Source: an uncultured bacterium
GTDB taxonomy: Bacteria; Desulfobacterota; Desulfobaccia; Desulfobaccales; 0-14-0-80-60-11
NCBI GenBank assembly: GCA_937943575.1
Contig: CALEAV010000005.1
Coordinates: forward strand, 1 to 51,723
Reading direction: 5' to 3'
DNA length: 51,723 bases
The notes below the pieces were generated by a model, which saw only the letters and a program-made list of their open reading frames with translations, did not search any database and had not been told where the DNA came from. The number at the start of each line of letters is the position of its first letter. Position 1 is the first letter of the stretch. Shown here in pieces: positions 1 through 8,080 of this stretch. Both the position numbers and the translations under genes were made by a program.

Positions 1-1
1 C

Positions 2-1309
2 ATGCCCCGCCTCAGGGCTCTGGCCCGGCTGGTGAAGACCCTGGACGACCAGATCGCGGTGTGCATGCGCTGCGGCATGTGCCAGGCGGTGTGTGCGGTC
101 TTTGCCGAAACCGGCCGGGAAGCCGACGTGGCCCGGGGCAAGCTGGCCCTGCTGGACGGCCTGGCTAGGGAGCTCTTCTCCCGCCCCCAGGCGGTCCGGG
201 ACCGCTTGGACCGCTGCTTGCTCTGCGGCTCCTGCGCCGCCCACTGCCCCAGCGGCGTCAGGGTGCTGGACATCTTCATCCAGGCCCGGGCCATCCTGGC
301 GGGCTATCTGGGCCTCCCCGCCTGGAAGCGGGCCCTCTTCCGGGGCCTTCTGGCCCGGCCCGGCCTCTTCCACCGCCTCCTGGACTGGGGGGGCAGATTC
401 CAGGGCCTCTTCCTCCGGCCGGTGGGCGACCCGGTGGGGTCCTCCTGCGCCCGCTTCCTCTCGCCACTACTGGGGGGCCGCCACCTCAAGCCCCTGGCCC
501 CGGAGGCCTTTCACCGGAAGGTGCCGGAGAGGGACAGCGCCCCCGGCGCCGCCGGCCTCAGGGTCGCCCTGTTTGTGGGCTGCCTCATCGACCGGATCTT
601 CCCGGAGGTGGGGCACGCCGCCCTGGCCGTCCTGGAGCACCACGGGGTGGGGGTCTACCTGCCCCCCGGGCAGGGCTGCTGCGGCCTCCCGGCCCTGGCG
701 GGCGGCGACACCGAGACCTTCCACCGCCTGGTGCGCCATCACCTGGCCCTCTTCGGCGCCAAGCCCTTTGATTACCTGGTCAGCCCCTGCGCCAGCTGCA
801 CTGCCACCCTCCGCTGGCTGTGGCCCCTTCTCACCCGGGATTATCCTGAGGCCGAGCGGCACACGCTCGCCCGCCTGGCGGAGAGGACCCTGGATCTTAC
901 CCAGTTCCTGGCGGACAGAGCGGGCCTGAGAGCCGGGGAGGCTTCCCGGGGGACAGAGCCCATCCCCCTCACCTATCACGACCCCTGCCATCTGAAGAAA
1001 TCCCTGGGGGTGGCGGCCGCGCCCCGGGCCCTCCTTGCCGCCAACCCCGCCTACCGGCTGATTGAGATGGCCGAAGCGGACCGCTGCTGCGGCAGCGGCG
1101 GCAGCTTCACTCTGCAGCACTATGAGATCTCCAAGGCCATCGGAGCCCGCAAGCGGGAGAGTATTCTCCGCACCGGGGCCCGGGTGGTGGCCACCGGCTG
1201 CCCGGCCTGCATGCTGCAGCTCAGCGATCTCCTCTCCCAGGCGGGGGCCCGGGTGCAGGTGAAGCACACGGTGGAAATCTACGCCGAGGCCCTCAGGCAG
1301 GGCCGCTGA
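2..1309 (+). CDS. GlcF-like (Fe-S)-binding CCG-domain oxidoreductase subunit
   Basis: Probable electron-transfer subunit of a glycolate/lactate-type FAD oxidase (GlcF/LutA-like), a cytoplasmic or membrane-peripheral Fe-S protein. The N-terminus has two 4Fe-4S motifs, CMRCGMCQAVC near residue 21 and CLLCGSCAAHCP near residue 74. Two cysteine-rich CCG domains follow: GCCGLP with CASC near 225-260, and RCCGSGG with CPAC near 360-410. The length of 435 residues is normal for GlcF. The ATG is the second base of the window, so its ribosome site cannot be seen and a start further upstream is possible. The FAD subunit (GlcD) would be expected upstream, outside the window. Family assignment is firm; substrate is inference. 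Confidence 0.85.
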   Translation: MPRLRALARLVKTLDDQIAVCMRCGMCQAVCAVFAETGREADVARGKLALLDGLARELFSRPQAVRDRLDRCLLCGSCAAHCPSGVRVLDIFIQARAILAGYLGLPAWKRALFRGLLARPGLFHRLLDWGGRFQGLFLRPVGDPVGSSCARFLSPLLGGRHLKPLAPEAFHRKVPERDSAPGAAGLRVALFVGCLIDRIFPEVGHAALAVLEHHGVGVYLPPGQGCCGLPALAGGDTETFHRLVRHHLALFGAKPFDYLVSPCASCTATLRWLWPLLTRDYPEAERHTLARLAERTLDLTQFLADRAGLRAGEASRGTEPIPLTYHDPCHLKKSLGVAAAPRALLAANPAYRLIEMAEADRCCGSGGSFTLQHYEISKAIGARKRESILRTGARVVATGCPACMLQLSDLLSQAGARVQVKHTVEIYAEALRQGR

Positions 1310-1459
1310 CCCGCGGGGGCCCCGGGCCGGCATGAGCCGCAAGGGCCTGATCGCCAGGGGCAAAGCCAAAGCAGCTCCCGGCCCCTGCCGGAGCTCATCA
1401 CCGCGACCCCCTGCCTGGGCGACCTCCGGGGCTTCATCGGCCATTCGGCCGGGTGCGGT

Positions 1460-2668
1460 TCAGAAGGGCTTCACCCAGCCGGCGTACAGGGCCAGGCCCA
1501 GCCAGGCCCAGTTGTTGGCGTAGTAGTTGTCCGGGGCCTCAAAGTAGCCGCCCTGGTCATCCTGCCGGTAAAACCCCATGATCCGCCGGGCCAGCAGGGC
1601 GGCCCACTCCCGCTCCCCCGCCGCCAGAGCTGCGGCCAGCACCCCGGCGTAGAGCACCGGGCTCTCGTAGGTGACCAGGGGGCGGCCGTCATAGGCATAG
1701 ACGGCGGCCAGGCGGCCCTCCTGCCGCCAACGCCCCTGAAAGAACGGCAGAAACCGGGCCGTGAGCACCCCCACCGCCTCCGGGCGCCCGAACCACAGGC
1801 GGTCCAGGGCCAGGCGCCAGGGGAGGCGCACCGCTTCCCAGCCGAAGTGGCTCTCCCGGCCGGGGGCAGGGAGGACACGGCCGTCGGCCGCCAGAAGGGC
1901 CCAGTCGGGAAACAGCCCCACCCCCGGCAGGTGGCCCAGGCCTTCCCCCAGACGGGTCACCAATGGGTAGGTGGCCTCCGCCAGCTCCCGCCAGCGGGCA
2001 TCTCCGGTGGCCTCCGCCAGGAGACGGTAAGCCGCCGGGAAGAAGTAGGACGGGTTGAGGAGGTGGGGCGGGGCGGCCTCATGCCAGTTGCCCGGGGCCA
2101 GGACCGGGGTGCCGTCGGGCAGGCGCACCACCTCTCGCCGCCAGATGTCCGTTGCCACCCGCCGGGCCCGGGTGAGGTAGTCCGCTCCCTGGGCGGGCCG
2201 CCAGCCCCGGCGGTGGGCCAGCACTAAGGCCACCGCGTAATCCAGGTCGCCGTCGGCGGCGGTATTGGCGTCCAGCACCCCCTCGGTGCCGTCGTCCCTT
2301 GTCCCCCAATGCCAGGCCAGGAGGTGGTCGCCGCAGCATTCGTGCCGGGAGAGGTGGGTCTCCGTCCAGTGGGCCACCCGGGCAAAGGTGGGGGCATCCC
2401 CGGCCCACACCGCCCGGAGCAGCGCATAGGCCTGGGCCTCAGAGATGGTGCCCCCCCGGCGCTCCGGCACCACCACCCGGCCCTCGGGGGTGAGGAAGCG
2501 GCGCACGTAGCCCTGCCAGGACTCGGCCAGCAGTCGCTCCAGCTCCCGGGGTTCCGGAGAGCCGCTGCACCCCGTGAGCACGAGGGAGAACAGCATCACC
2601 CCGAGTCGCAGGCGAAAGCCGGGCCGACGGCCATCTGTATCGGGATCACAAGAAAAGAGCATGCACAT
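1460..2668 (-). CDS. Secreted glycoside hydrolase family 8 lipoprotein
   Basis: Probable endo-acting beta-glucanase of family GH8 (cellulase/BcsZ-like), exported and lipid-anchored. The start region is basic and hydrophobic and ends in a lipobox LTGC (Cys34). The family motif TISEAQAYALL carries the expected general acid Glu77, and NTAADGDLD (135-143) matches the ATDGDLD block that holds the catalytic Asp. A late YYANNWAWLGLALY segment is also typical of the fold. A GGGGG box lies 8 bases before the second ATG (2662), which may be the true start. No bcs cellulose synthase genes are nearby, so a role in exopolysaccharide trimming or degradation is open. It is transcribed away from thrS. Confidence 0.82.
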   Translation of the reverse strand: MCMLFSCDPDTDGRRPGFRLRLGVMLFSLVLTGCSGSPEPRELERLLAESWQGYVRRFLTPEGRVVVPERRGGTISEAQAYALLRAVWAGDAPTFARVAHWTETHLSRHECCGDHLLAWHWGTRDDGTEGVLDANTAADGDLDYAVALVLAHRRGWRPAQGADYLTRARRVATDIWRREVVRLPDGTPVLAPGNWHEAAPPHLLNPSYFFPAAYRLLAEATGDARWRELAEATYPLVTRLGEGLGHLPGVGLFPDWALLAADGRVLPAPGRESHFGWEAVRLPWRLALDRLWFGRPEAVGVLTARFLPFFQGRWRQEGRLAAVYAYDGRPLVTYESPVLYAGVLAAALAAGEREWAALLARRIMGFYRQDDQGGYFEAPDNYYANNWAWLGLALYAGWVKPF

Positions 2669-2902
2669 ATCCCCCTGGGACGCAGGCCAGGAGAGCAGGG
2701 GCCCTGCCCCCGCCCCCCAGCCCGCGGCGGCAGAAAAGGGTGGGAGGGAGTCACCAGAAGCCCTGCTCCCTTGCCCCAGAAGTCTTTTGTCACCGTCTCC
2801 CCGTCAAGGAAAGGTGTCTAGAGGACCATCTCCCGGGAGGGTGGGTTTCCGCCAGCCGGATCCCCCCGGCCCCTTCCCCGGCCGGACGGCCCGGAAACAT
2901 CC

Positions 2903-2933
2903 TTGACAATCTCAGGCATCTATGCCACATTAT
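2903..2933 (+). promoter_or_regulatory. Candidate promoter of the thrS operon
   Basis: A perfect TTGACA (2903-2908) is followed 19 bases later by CATTAT (2928-2933), in the only AT-rich stretch of the 402-base gap between the divergent GH8 gene and thrS. The long spacer makes it an imperfect sigma-70 match. The rest of the gap (2669-2900) shows nothing recognisable. Confidence 0.4.
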
Positions 2934-2939
2934 GCCTGA
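2912..2939. repeat. Inverted repeat overlapping the thrS promoter
   Basis: Perfect 8-base arms TCAGGCAT (2912-2919) and ATGCCTGA (2932-2939) are separated by 12 bases. A third ATGCC (2922-2926) lies inside. It covers the spacer and -10 region of the candidate thrS promoter, so it could be an operator or an RNA hairpin at the 5' end of the transcript. Confidence 0.4.
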
Positions 2940-2961
2940 ATCCGGCCCGGGGAGACCCGGA

Positions 2962-3030
2962 ATGTCAGCGGGGTCAGCAGCATCTTTGACGACAATATTT
3001 CAGAAAAATGGGATAAACGGCATCCGGTAA
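2962..3030 (+). CDS. Possible leader peptide before thrS
   Basis: A 22-codon frame starts with ATG 7 bases after a GGGGAG box (2949-2954). It contains tandem threonine codons ACG ACA (2989-2994) in the string SLTTIF. Its TAA (3028-3030) lies inside the ascending arm of the hairpin that precedes thrS. Threonine codons before a threonyl-tRNA synthetase suggest translational sensing, but there are only two, and a ribosome at the stop codon would mask the hairpin rather than favour it. Treat as a hypothesis. Confidence 0.28.
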   Translation: MSAGSAASLTTIFQKNGINGIR

Positions 3031-3059
3031 CGATCCTGCACCACCGCGATGCCTTTTTT
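3019..3059 (+). terminator. Intrinsic-terminator-like hairpin in the thrS leader (possible attenuator)
   Basis: The arms GGCATCCGGT (3019-3028) and ACCG-C-GATGCC (3043-3053, one bulged C) enclose a 14-base loop and are followed directly by six T residues (3054-3059). This is the layout of an intrinsic terminator, yet it stands only 11 bases before the thrS ATG and after the only promoter-like sequence seen. It therefore looks like a conditional terminator or a translational operator. Confidence 0.6.
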
Positions 3060-3070
3060 ATTGCACAGTC

Positions 3071-4996
3071 ATGATCACCGTCCGGTTGGAGAACGGCGCC
3101 AGCCGCCAATGTGAGCCCGGCATCAGTGCCGGCCGGGCGCTGGCGGAGCTGGGGGCCTTCGGCAACCACCACGTGGTGGCGGTCAGGGTGGACGGAGAAC
3201 TCAGCGACCTCAGCCGGCCGCTGATCCGGGATTGCACCCTGGCCCCGGTAAGGGACGACACCCCCGAGGGGCTGGAGATCCTCCGGCATTCCACCTCCCA
3301 CCTCATGGCCGAGGCGGTGCGGGATCTTTTCCCCCAAGCCAAGGTGGCCATCGGCCCGGCCATTGAATCGGGATTTTATTACGATTTTGACGTCCCGGAA
3401 CCCTTCAGCCCCGAGGATCTCCCCCGCATCGAAGCCCGGATGGCTGAACTGGCGGCCCGGGATCTGCCCTTTATCCGGGAGGAGGTGCCCAAGGAAGAAG
3501 CCCTCCGGCTTTTCCAGGAACAGGGCGAGGTCTACAAGGTGGAGCTCCTGCAGGAGATCGACCAGGAGCGGGTCAGCCTCTACCGCCAGGGGGATTTCGT
3601 GGACCTCTGCCGGGGGCCGCATGTGCCCTCCAGCGGCTACCTCACCGCCTTCAAGCTCACCAGCATCTCCGGGGCCTACTGGCGGGGGGACGAGCGCCGG
3701 CCCATGCTGCAGCGCATCTACGGCACCGCCTTCCCCACCCGGGAGGAGCTGGAGCAGCACCTGCTGCTCCTGGAGGAGGCCAAGCGCCGGGATCACCGCC
3801 GGCTGGGCCGGGAGCTGGGGCTGTTCACCCTCGAGGAGGAGGCCGGCCCGGGCTTGGTCATCTACCATCCCAAGGGGGCGCTCCTGCGCAGCCTGCTGGA
3901 GGACTTCGAACGCCGCCAGCACCTGAAGCGGGGCTACCAGATGGTCATGGGCCCCCAGATGCTCAAGGCCGAGCTCTGGGGCCGCTCCGGCCACCTGGAG
4001 AACTACCGGGAGCACATGTACTTCACCGAGGTGGAGGGCGTCCAATACGGCCTCAAGCCCATGAACTGCGTGGCCCATATGCTCATCTACAAATCCCGGG
4101 TGCGCAGCTACCGGGAGCTGCCGTTGCGCTTCTTTGAGCTGGGCACGGTGCTGCGCCATGAGCGCTCCGGCGTCCTCCACGGCCTCACCCGGGTGCGGCA
4201 GTTCACCCAGGACGATGCCCATATCCTGTGCACCCCGGAGCAGGTGGAGGGGGAGATCCTGGGGGTGCTGGACTTCGTGGCCGACGTCATGGCCATCTTC
4301 GGCTTTGACTATGAGGTGGAGCTCTCCACCCGGCCGGAGAAGTCCATCGGCACCGACGCCGACTGGGAACTGGCCACCAACGCCCTGATCGGCGCCCTGA
4401 ACCGCAAGGGCCTCCCCTTTGCCGTCTGCGAGGGCGAGGGCGCCTTTTACGGCCCCAAGATCGACATCAAGCTCAAGGACGCCCTTAACCGCCGCTGGCA
4501 GTGCGCCACCATCCAGTGCGACTTCACCCTGCCGGAGCGCTTTGATCTCACTTACGTGGGCCCCGATGGCGGCCGACACCGGCCGGTGATGCTCCACCGG
4601 GTGATCCTGGGCTCCCTGGAGCGCTTTTTGGGGGTGCTCATCGAGCACTATGCCGGGGCCTTCCCCATGTGGCTGGCCCCCGTCCAGGTGATTCTTTTGC
4701 CCATCACCGAGCGGGTGCATCCTTACACCCTGGAGGCGGCGGAGAAGCTTCGGGCCGCCGAGCTGCGGGTGGAGGTGGATCTGCGCCCCGAGACCCTGCG
4801 CTACAAGATCCGGGAGGCCCAGGGGCAGAAAATTCCCTACATGGCGGTGATCGGAGACCGGGAGGCGGCCCGGGGCACCCTCTCCCCCCGGCTCCGGGAC
4901 GGCACCGAGCTCAAGGACGTCCCCCTGGAAGAGTTCATCTCCCGGCTGGTGGCGGAGAGCCGGGTGCCGGAACCGGCACGGTCCCAAAATCCCTAA
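3071..4996 (+). CDS. thrS: Threonyl-tRNA synthetase
   Basis: Class II cytoplasmic synthetase that charges tRNA-Thr. The 641 residues match the usual length. An N-terminal TGS domain (about 1-60) is followed by the editing domain with HSTSH (73-77). The catalytic core shows MNCVAH in place of the usual MNCPxH, then [12 protein letters not shown] and [13 protein letters not shown], and an anticodon-binding domain closes the chain. The start MITVRLENG is the normal start of the family. No Shine-Dalgarno is visible: the T-tract of a terminator-like hairpin sits just upstream. First gene of thrS-infC-rpmI-rplT-pheS, a conserved bacterial order. Confidence 0.97.
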   Translation: MITVRLENGASRQCEPGISAGRALAELGAFGNHHVVAVRVDGELSDLSRPLIRDCTLAPVRDDTPEGLEILRHSTSHLMAEAVRDLFPQAKVAIGPAIESGFYYDFDVPEPFSPEDLPRIEARMAELAARDLPFIREEVPKEEALRLFQEQGEVYKVELLQEIDQERVSLYRQGDFVDLCRGPHVPSSGYLTAFKLTSISGAYWRGDERRPMLQRIYGTAFPTREELEQHLLLLEEAKRRDHRRLGRELGLFTLEEEAGPGLVIYHPKGALLRSLLEDFERRQHLKRGYQMVMGPQMLKAELWGRSGHLENYREHMYFTEVEGVQYGLKPMNCVAHMLIYKSRVRSYRELPLRFFELGTVLRHERSGVLHGLTRVRQFTQDDAHILCTPEQVEGEILGVLDFVADVMAIFGFDYEVELSTRPEKSIGTDADWELATNALIGALNRKGLPFAVCEGEGAFYGPKIDIKLKDALNRRWQCATIQCDFTLPERFDLTYVGPDGGRHRPVMLHRVILGSLERFLGVLIEHYAGAFPMWLAPVQVILLPITERVHPYTLEAAEKLRAAELRVEVDLRPETLRYKIREAQGQKIPYMAVIGDREAARGTLSPRLRDGTELKDVPLEEFISRLVAESRVPEPARSQNP

Positions 4997-5003
4997 GGAG
5001 GTG
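4995..5003 (+). promoter_or_regulatory. Strong Shine-Dalgarno that fixes the infC start at AUC
   Basis: AAGGAGGTG overlaps the thrS stop codon and stands 5 bases before the in-frame ATC at 5009. It is 20 bases before the next conventional candidate, GTG at 5024, which is too far for initiation. The spacing therefore selects ATC. Confidence 0.75.
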
Positions 5004-5008
5004 CGGTC

Positions 5009-5524
5009 ATCCAGAAACAGCGTGTGCGGATCAATCAGCAGATCAGGGCGCCGGAGGTCCGGCTCATCGGCCCTGACGGCCAGCAGGTGGGCATCGTGCC
5101 GTTAAAGGAGGCCTTGGCCTACGCCGCCGAGCACAATCTGGACCTGGTGGAAGTGGCCCCCATGGCCACCCCGCCGGTCTGCCGGGTCATGGACTACGGC
5201 AAGTTCAAGTACGAGCAGGCCAAGAAGCAGCAGGAGGCCCGGCGCCGGCAGACCACCATCCAGGTGAAGGAAGTCAAGATCCGGCCGAAGATCGAAGAAC
5301 ACGACATGGCCTTCAAGCTGAAAAACATCCGCCGCTTTCTGGCCGACAAGGACAAGGCCAAGATCACCATGATCTTCCGGGGCCGGGAGATGGCCCACCA
5401 GGACCGGGGCTATGCCATCCTGCGCCGCATGGCCGAGGAGCTGGCGGATGTGGCCGTGGTGGAGCAGGAACCCAAAGCCGAAGGCCGCACTCTGTTTATG
5501 ATCGTCGCCCCCAAAGCCACCTGA
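5009..5524 (+). CDS. infC: Translation initiation factor IF-3, probable AUC start
   Basis: IF-3 binds the 30S subunit and rejects non-canonical start codons. The chain has the IF-3 N-domain (RINQQIRAPEVRLIGPDG), the MDYGKFKYEQAKK linker and the C-domain (VKEVKIRPKIEEHD, FRGREMAHQ). From the ATC at 5009 it is 171 residues. The frame is open back to the thrS stop with no ATG, and the Shine-Dalgarno at 4995-5003 suits ATC far better than GTG at 5024. E. coli infC starts with AUU and Myxococcus xanthus infC with AUC, which lets IF-3 repress its own synthesis. The same feedback is inferred here. Confidence 0.93.
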   Translation: MQKQRVRINQQIRAPEVRLIGPDGQQVGIVPLKEALAYAAEHNLDLVEVAPMATPPVCRVMDYGKFKYEQAKKQQEARRRQTTIQVKEVKIRPKIEEHDMAFKLKNIRRFLADKDKAKITMIFRGREMAHQDRGYAILRRMAEELADVAVVEQEPKAEGRTLFMIVAPKAT

Positions 5525-5533
5525 AAAATACCG

Positions 5534-5562
5534 TTGCCCTGAGGGCCGGCGCGGTTTATAAA
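5534..5562 (+). promoter_or_regulatory. Candidate internal promoter for rpmI-rplT
   Basis: TTGCCC (5534-5539), a 17-base spacer and TATAAA (5557-5562) lie in the 162-base gap after infC. Both hexamers differ only modestly from the sigma-70 consensus and the spacing is ideal. Confidence 0.45.
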
Positions 5563-5614
5563 TAAAAGGTTTTGAGGAGGGGTAAGACCGCCCTTTTCCC
5601 CCTGCCCCGGACTT

Positions 5615-5648
5615 GCAGGCGGGACCTGGGGAAACCTGCCGCCCCGCC
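5615..5648 (+). other. Possible structured leader of rpmI-rplT
   Basis: Two mutually exclusive helices can form: GCAGG (5615-5619) with CCTGC (5635-5639), and GGCGGG (5618-5623) with CCCGCC (5643-5648). They share bases, so the RNA could switch or form a pseudoknot. L20 autoregulates this operon through structured RNA in E. coli and Bacillus, which makes the idea plausible but unproven here. Confidence 0.3.
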
Positions 5649-5686
5649 CTCACCTGAAGACCTGAGATCCCACACGAGGGACTGAC

Positions 5687-5884
5687 ATGCCGAAACTGAA
5701 AACGCATCGCGGCGCCGCCAAGCGTCTGAGGCCCACCGCCTCCGGGCGCCTGAAGCTCAAACAGCCGGGCCTGCGCCATCTCCTGACCGGCAAGCCCCGC
5801 AAGCGCAAACGGCAGCTGCGCACCCCGGCCTATGTCCACGCCGCCGATCACAAGAGGATGCAGCGTCTGTTACCCTACCTGTAA
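5687..5884 (+). CDS. rpmI: 50S ribosomal protein L35
   Basis: A small basic protein of the large ribosomal subunit, 65 residues, the normal length. It starts MPKLKTHRGAAKR and contains the family block HLLTGKPRKRKRQLR, ending near DHKRMQRLLPYL. It sits between infC and rplT as in most bacteria. The 162-base gap before it is unusual for this operon and may hold a promoter and a regulatory leader; the gap to rplT is only 15 bases. Confidence 0.96.
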   Translation: MPKLKTHRGAAKRLRPTASGRLKLKQPGLRHLLTGKPRKRKRQLRTPAYVHAADHKRMQRLLPYL

Positions 5885-5899
5885 GCGAGGACTGACGTC

Positions 5900-6253
5900 A
5901 TGCCCCGCGTCAAGAAGGCCGTGGCCTCCCGGGCCCGGCGCAAGAAATACCTGAAGCTGGCCAAGGGCTATGTGGGGGGCCGCCGCCGCCTCTACCGCAC
6001 CGCCCGGGAGACCGTGGAACGGGCCCTGGCCTATGCCTACCGGGACCGCAAGGTGCGCAAGCGGGAGTTCCGCAGCCTCTGGATCGTGCGCCTCAACGCC
6101 GCCCTGCGCCCCCTGGGCCTCTCGTATAGCAAATTCATCGGCGGCCTCAAGAAGGCCAACATCGCCCTGGACCGCAAAGTCCTGGCCGATCTGGCGGTGC
6201 ATGATCCCGCCGGTTTCGCCCGGGTGGCGGAGCTGGCCCGCCAGGCGGTGTGA
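5900..6253 (+). CDS. rplT: 50S ribosomal protein L20
   Basis: Assembly protein of the large subunit that binds 23S rRNA; in model bacteria it also represses its own operon. It has 117 residues and starts [16 protein letters not shown], with the conserved [28 protein letters not shown] block and [14 protein letters not shown]. It follows rpmI closely and precedes pheS by 120 bases that contain no recognisable gene. Confidence 0.97.
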   Translation: MPRVKKAVASRARRKKYLKLAKGYVGGRRRLYRTARETVERALAYAYRDRKVRKREFRSLWIVRLNAALRPLGLSYSKFIGGLKKANIALDRKVLADLAVHDPAGFARVAELARQAV

Positions 6254-6373
6254 GGCAGGGCGAGGGGAGGGGACCCCACAAGCCCGGCTCCCCCTGAGGG
6301 CCCGAGAAGTGGTCCCGGGTCCCTTCCCCCGGCCCTTCAGGCTCCCCATGCTTACGGCATTGCGCTAGCGCTT

Positions 6374-7411
6374 ATGGCCACAATCGCACCGATGGTTTCC
6401 ACCCCCCAGGAGGTGGCGGCGCTCCAGCAACAGGCTCTGGCAGAGCTGGCCGCGGCCCAGGGGCCGGAGGAGGTGGAGGCGCTCAGGGTCCGGTATCTGG
6501 GCCGCAAAGGCAGCCTCACCCAGATCCTGCGCACCCTGAAGGACCTGGACCCGGCGGTGCGCCGGGAGGTGGGCCGCCTGGCCAACGAGGCCAAGGAGGC
6601 CCTGGAGGCGGCGGTGGCGGACCGGCTCAGGGCCCTGAAGCTCGCCGCCCACGCCCGGGAGGTGGCCGCAATGGACGTCACCCTCCCCGGCCGTCGGCCT
6701 CCTCTCGGCCGCCTCCACCCCTTGACCCGCATCATGGCGGAGATCTGCGACATCTTCCTCCGCCTGGGCTTTGAGGCGGTGGAGGGCCCCGAAGTGGAGC
6801 TGGACTGGTACAACTTCGAGGCCCTGAACATCCCCCCGGACCACCCGGCCCGGGACATGCAGGACACCTTTTACTTCACCGACAGGGTGCTCCTGCGCAC
6901 CCACACCTCCCCCATGCAGATCCGGGTGATGGAGAAGCGCCGGCCCCCGGTGCGCATCATCGCCCCGGGCAGGGTCTACCGCCGGGACTCGGACATGACC
7001 CACTCCCCCATGTTCCACCAGGTGGAGGGGCTGCTGGTGGACCGCCGGGTCACCTTCGCCGACCTCAAGGGCGTGCTCGCGGAATTCGTGCACCAGCTCT
7101 TCGGCCCCGAGGTCTCTTTGCGCTTCCGGCCCAGCTACTTCCCCTTCACCGAGCCCTCGGCGGAGATCGACATCGCCTGCGTCATCTGCCGGGGGGAGGG
7201 CTGCCGGGTCTGCAAGGTCACCGGCTGGCTGGAGGTCTTGGGCGCCGGCATGGTGCACCCCGCGGTCTTTGAGGCCGTGGGCTACGACCCCGAGGAGTAC
7301 ACCGGCTTCGCCTTCGGCCTGGGGGTGGAGCGCTTCGCCATGCTCAAATACGGCATCGACGACATCCGCCTGTTCTACGACAACGACCTCCGCTTCCTTA
7401 GACAGTTCTGA
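6374..7411 (+). CDS. pheS: Phenylalanyl-tRNA synthetase alpha subunit
   Basis: Catalytic alpha chain of the alpha2-beta2 enzyme that charges tRNA-Phe. The 345 residues contain an N-terminal coiled coil (about 1-95), then the class II core with [49 protein letters not shown] and [16 protein letters not shown], and end with [17 protein letters not shown]. No clear Shine-Dalgarno precedes the ATG; a 10-base palindrome GCGCTAGCGC (6362-6371) lies directly before it. The partner gene pheT, normally next, is absent: the following 200 bases are non-coding and the next gene is on the other strand. Confidence 0.96.
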   Translation: MATIAPMVSTPQEVAALQQQALAELAAAQGPEEVEALRVRYLGRKGSLTQILRTLKDLDPAVRREVGRLANEAKEALEAAVADRLRALKLAAHAREVAAMDVTLPGRRPPLGRLHPLTRIMAEICDIFLRLGFEAVEGPEVELDWYNFEALNIPPDHPARDMQDTFYFTDRVLLRTHTSPMQIRVMEKRRPPVRIIAPGRVYRRDSDMTHSPMFHQVEGLLVDRRVTFADLKGVLAEFVHQLFGPEVSLRFRPSYFPFTEPSAEIDIACVICRGEGCRVCKVTGWLEVLGAGMVHPAVFEAVGYDPEEYTGFAFGLGVERFAMLKYGIDDIRLFYDNDLRFLRQF

Positions 7412-7416
7412 GCTGC

Positions 7417-7456
7417 CAGGGGGGCAGGGGCAGGGGGGCAGGGGCGAGGGGCAGGG
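7417..7456 (+). repeat. Tandem G-tract repeat, quadruplex-prone, after pheS
   Basis: CAGGGGGGCAGGGG is present twice in perfect tandem (7417-7430, 7431-7444), followed by CGAGGGGCAGGG. Five consecutive tracts of at least four G separated by 2-3 bases lie on the pheS sense strand, an ideal G-quadruplex pattern. A T6A4 stretch follows (7459-7468). The rest of the gap to 7613 holds no gene. Confidence 0.6.
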
Positions 7457-7613
7457 CCTTTTTTAAAATTCCCCCCCCCTTGGCCCACACCCCTCCCTCG
7501 GGCACAAAACAAAGCCGAAGACTTCTGCCCCCGGCCTTGCTCCCTTTTCCAGGCGTCTCCCCTCCCTCGGGTTCACTCCGGGGCGGGTCACCCCCCAGGC
7601 CCCGGGCAGGTCC

Positions 7614-8027
7614 TCAGCCCCGGATGCCCAGCTCCCGCATGACCTCCTGGTGGAACTTGATGGACTGGTTTTCGTTGCCCAGCAGGCCGAAGCGCACCTT
7701 GACGGTGGTGATGTTGTTGGGTTTGGCCTCCAGGGTGATCTTCACCGTGGTGTCCGGGGATTGCAGGGCCTCAATGCGGGACTCCAGGGCGCCGTACTGC
7801 TGGGCCGTCACCCGGAGCGCCAGCTTGCGGCAGGCCGCCAGGCAGGCGTTGTAGGTCTCCTGCATGCCCCGGGGGTAGTCCTGCTCCATGGTGCCTTCGA
7901 TGTATTTGTAGGTTCCCAGCCCGGCGGCGGCGCCCACCCCCATGAGGGCCATGGCAGCACAGCCGCTGTTCAGAGCCAGGATCAGCACGAGCCCTGCCAG
8001 CTTTCCGGAAAGTCGCCTCCCGTTCAT
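7614..8027 (-). CDS. DUF3568-type small lipoprotein
   Basis: Predicted periplasmic lipoprotein of 137 residues with a basic N-terminus, a hydrophobic core and a lipobox NSGC (Cys23), then an Ala/Gly-rich stretch. The body GTYKYIEGTMEQDYP, ALESRIEALQSPDTTVKITLEAK and VRFGLLGNENQS resembles DUF3568 proteins of unknown function, common in Desulfobacterota. The start ATG follows a long G-run (AGGGGGGGGT) that can act as ribosome site; longer upstream frames would destroy the signal peptide. Last of the minus-strand set murJ, nth, this gene. Confidence 0.75.
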   Translation of the reverse strand: MNGRRLSGKLAGLVLILALNSGCAAMALMGVGAAAGLGTYKYIEGTMEQDYPRGMQETYNACLAACRKLALRVTAQQYGALESRIEALQSPDTTVKITLEAKPNNITTVKVRFGLLGNENQSIKFHQEVMRELGIRG

Positions 8028-8080
8028 ACCCCCCCCTGGCAATTCCTTTTTCGGACTTATGCCATGTCCCGCTGAGGCTG

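Noticed and set aside
3043-3048. ACCGCG before thrS as part of a T-box riboswitch
   Set aside because: The preceding bases do not match the GGGUGG half of the T-box, the word lies on the 3' side of the terminator stem rather than its 5' side, and no specifier stem was found upstream.
2930-4987. Long minus-strand frame opposite thrS
   Set aside because: Antisense shadow of thrS: composition-driven, no recognisable domain, no ribosome site.
7412-7613. A decayed pheT after pheS
   Set aside because: No frame resembling the PheT start or B-domains was seen; the stretch is G-rich repeat and short pyrimidine tracts.
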